From Parapedobacter sp964613725 (GTDB lineage: Bacteria > Bacteroidota > Bacteroidia > Sphingobacteriales > Sphingobacteriaceae): a DNA stretch of 32,406 bases. Position 1 is the first letter of the stretch. Each line of letters opens with the position of its first letter. The DNA lies in NCBI GenBank assembly GCA_964613725.1, contig CAZTJY010000027.1:1-32406 (forward strand). Reading direction: 5' to 3'. A program made the position numbers and the translations under genes. Positions 31,776 through 32,406 of this stretch are shown here, piece by piece. The notes under the pieces were generated by a model, which worked only from the letters and a program-made list of their open reading frames with translations, had not been told where the DNA came from and did not search any database.

Positions 31776-32126
31776 ATGGCAATTAAGATAACAGATGAAT
31801 GCATAAATTGCGGGGCTTGCGAGCCCGAATGCCCGAACAATGCAATATACGACGCGGGTGTAAGTTGGCGGTTCTCCGAAGGCACCTCCTTGAGTGGCGT
31901 CATCGATTTCGGTGATGGAACTACGCTTGATGCGGATGAAGAGCAGGCAGCGATTTCGGACGAAGTTTATTACATTGTGTCGGACAAATGCACGGAGTGT
32001 GTAGGTTTTCACGATGAGCCCCAATGTGCTGCGGTATGTCCGGTGGATTGTTGCGTGGATGATGAGGATGTCCGCGAGACGGAAGATGAACTGTTGGCCA
32101 AGAAAGCTTGGCTGCACGCCGAATAA
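31776..32126 (+). CDS. 2[4Fe-4S] dicluster ferredoxin (YfhL-like)
   Basis: A 116-residue electron carrier with two 4Fe-4S sites. The first is Cys9-x2-Cys12-x2-Cys15-x3-Cys19-Pro (CINCGACEPECP). The second is Cys72-x2-Cys75-x8-Cys84-x3-Cys88-Pro (CTECVGFHDEPQCAAVCP), with the longer loop typical of the YfhL/Alvin-type ferredoxins. Between them lies an acidic insertion of about 50 residues (TTLDADEEQAAISDE), longer than in classic clostridial ferredoxins. A C-terminal acidic helix follows. It is divergent from the acyl-CoA reductase, for which it may be an electron source or a redox partner. A hairpin at 32158-32195 closes it. Confidence 0.9.
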   Translation: MAIKITDECINCGACEPECPNNAIYDAGVSWRFSEGTSLSGVIDFGDGTTLDADEEQAAISDEVYYIVSDKCTECVGFHDEPQCAAVCPVDCCVDDEDVRETEDELLAKKAWLHAE

Positions 32127-32157
32127 CACCGAATTATATTATTGGGGATGCCTAGCA

Positions 32158-32195
32158 AACAAGGCCTTCCATCATTTGATGGAGGGCCTTGTTGC
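32158..32195 (+). terminator. Putative terminator after the ferredoxin gene
   Basis: AAGGCCTTCCATCA (32161-32174) pairs with TGATGGAGGGCCTT (32177-32190) with one G-T wobble and a 2-base loop, extended by CAA/TTG. The following sequence (GTTGCATTG) is only weakly T-rich. The stem sits between two converging genes and may serve both. Confidence 0.6.
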
Positions 32196-32222
32196 ATTGT
32201 TGCATTTACAGGTTTCCATTCT

Positions 32223-32406
32223 TTAGCATTTGCTCGGCACTACCAGTACTGGGCATGAGGCTCGCCTCGTGACACTTTCCGCCACGCTTCCCGATATGAA
32301 ATGGTCAAAACCGGTGCGGCCATGCGTACCCATGATGATGAGGTCGGCCGCCCACTCGCTGGCCACGGAGAGTATTTCTTGTTTGGGGTTGCCGATCCGG
32401 CTGAAC
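32223..32406 (-). CDS. Universal stress protein, C-terminal part (cut by window edge)
   Basis: The last 61 codons of a UspA-family protein. The minus strand reads NPKQEILSVASEWAADLIIM, then GTHGRTGFDHFISGS, then VAESVTRRASCPVLVVP before the TAA at 32225-32223. The ATP-binding pattern G-x2-G-x9-G-S is intact in GTHGRTGFDHFISGS, so this is the nucleotide-binding type. The N-terminus is outside the window. It converges on the ferredoxin gene. Confidence 0.88.
   Translation of the reverse strand, partial: FSRIGNPKQEILSVASEWAADLIIMGTHGRTGFDHFISGSVAESVTRRASCPVLVVPSKC

Overview
The window looks like a chromosomal segment of a Bacteroidota bacterium, most likely family Sphingobacteriaceae (a Parapedobacter-, Olivibacter- or Sphingobacterium-like organism). 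The grounds are promoters of the Bacteroidota type (TTTG, about 19-20 bases, TAnnTTTG) before many genes, the near absence of Shine-Dalgarno sequences, the rpsU-xerC-hpf cluster, DUF4397 and DUF4783 proteins, FucP-family transport, several TlpA-type thioredoxins and a short Hpf. The genus is an inference. I saw no rRNA, tRNA, CRISPR array, insertion sequence or prophage; most of the window is housekeeping chromosome with a more variable stretch at about 2.3-8.5 kb.

Layout. 1-317 is the start of gyrA (minus). 497-1831 is a YbdG-type mechanosensitive channel. 1832-3651 (minus) holds a small membrane protein and a FucP-like sugar transporter broken by a one-base frameshift. 3652-4105 is non-coding and carries two facing arrays of 11-base repeats. 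4106-5580 (minus) is a tandem pair of DUF4397 lipoproteins. 5815-8434 (plus) is a thiol/redox cluster: a rhodanese-like protein, a periplasmic TlpA protein, a nucleosidase, a TlpA lipoprotein and a decayed third TlpA copy. 8474-12891 runs rpsU, xerC, hpf, a helix-hairpin-helix protein, apt and an acyl-CoA dehydrogenase, followed by pyrF. 13827-17644 (minus) is lon followed by a CBS-domain CorC/CNNM membrane protein. 18012-18686 is a TPR protein, converging on a lipoprotein gene that follows gpmI (minus).

21061-26395 (plus) is DUF4783, nadC, plsY, an M48 metalloprotease lipoprotein, pdxH and nuoC-nuoD. 26396-26820 has no protein gene but carries a full promoter followed about 30 bases later by a strong terminator (a candidate small RNA), other inverted repeats and a two-way terminator. 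A small outer-membrane beta-barrel (minus) follows, then the minus-strand block luxC-like acyl-CoA reductase, a 67-residue conserved protein, an FtsE-type ATPase, grpE and dnaJ. A dicluster ferredoxin is divergent from the reductase, and the window ends in the C-terminus of a universal stress protein.

Themes. Protein quality control (lon, grpE-dnaJ, M48 protease), ribosome function (rpsU, hpf), thiol exchange in the envelope (TlpA group) and cofactor or nucleotide supply (pyrF, apt, nadC, pdxH) dominate. The points most worth a second look are the candidate small RNA at 26.5 kb, the 11-base repeat arrays, the strong Shine-Dalgarno sequences found only at rpsU and hpf, the rhodanese-like protein that appears to lack its active-site strand, and the nuoCD pair standing without its partner subunits.
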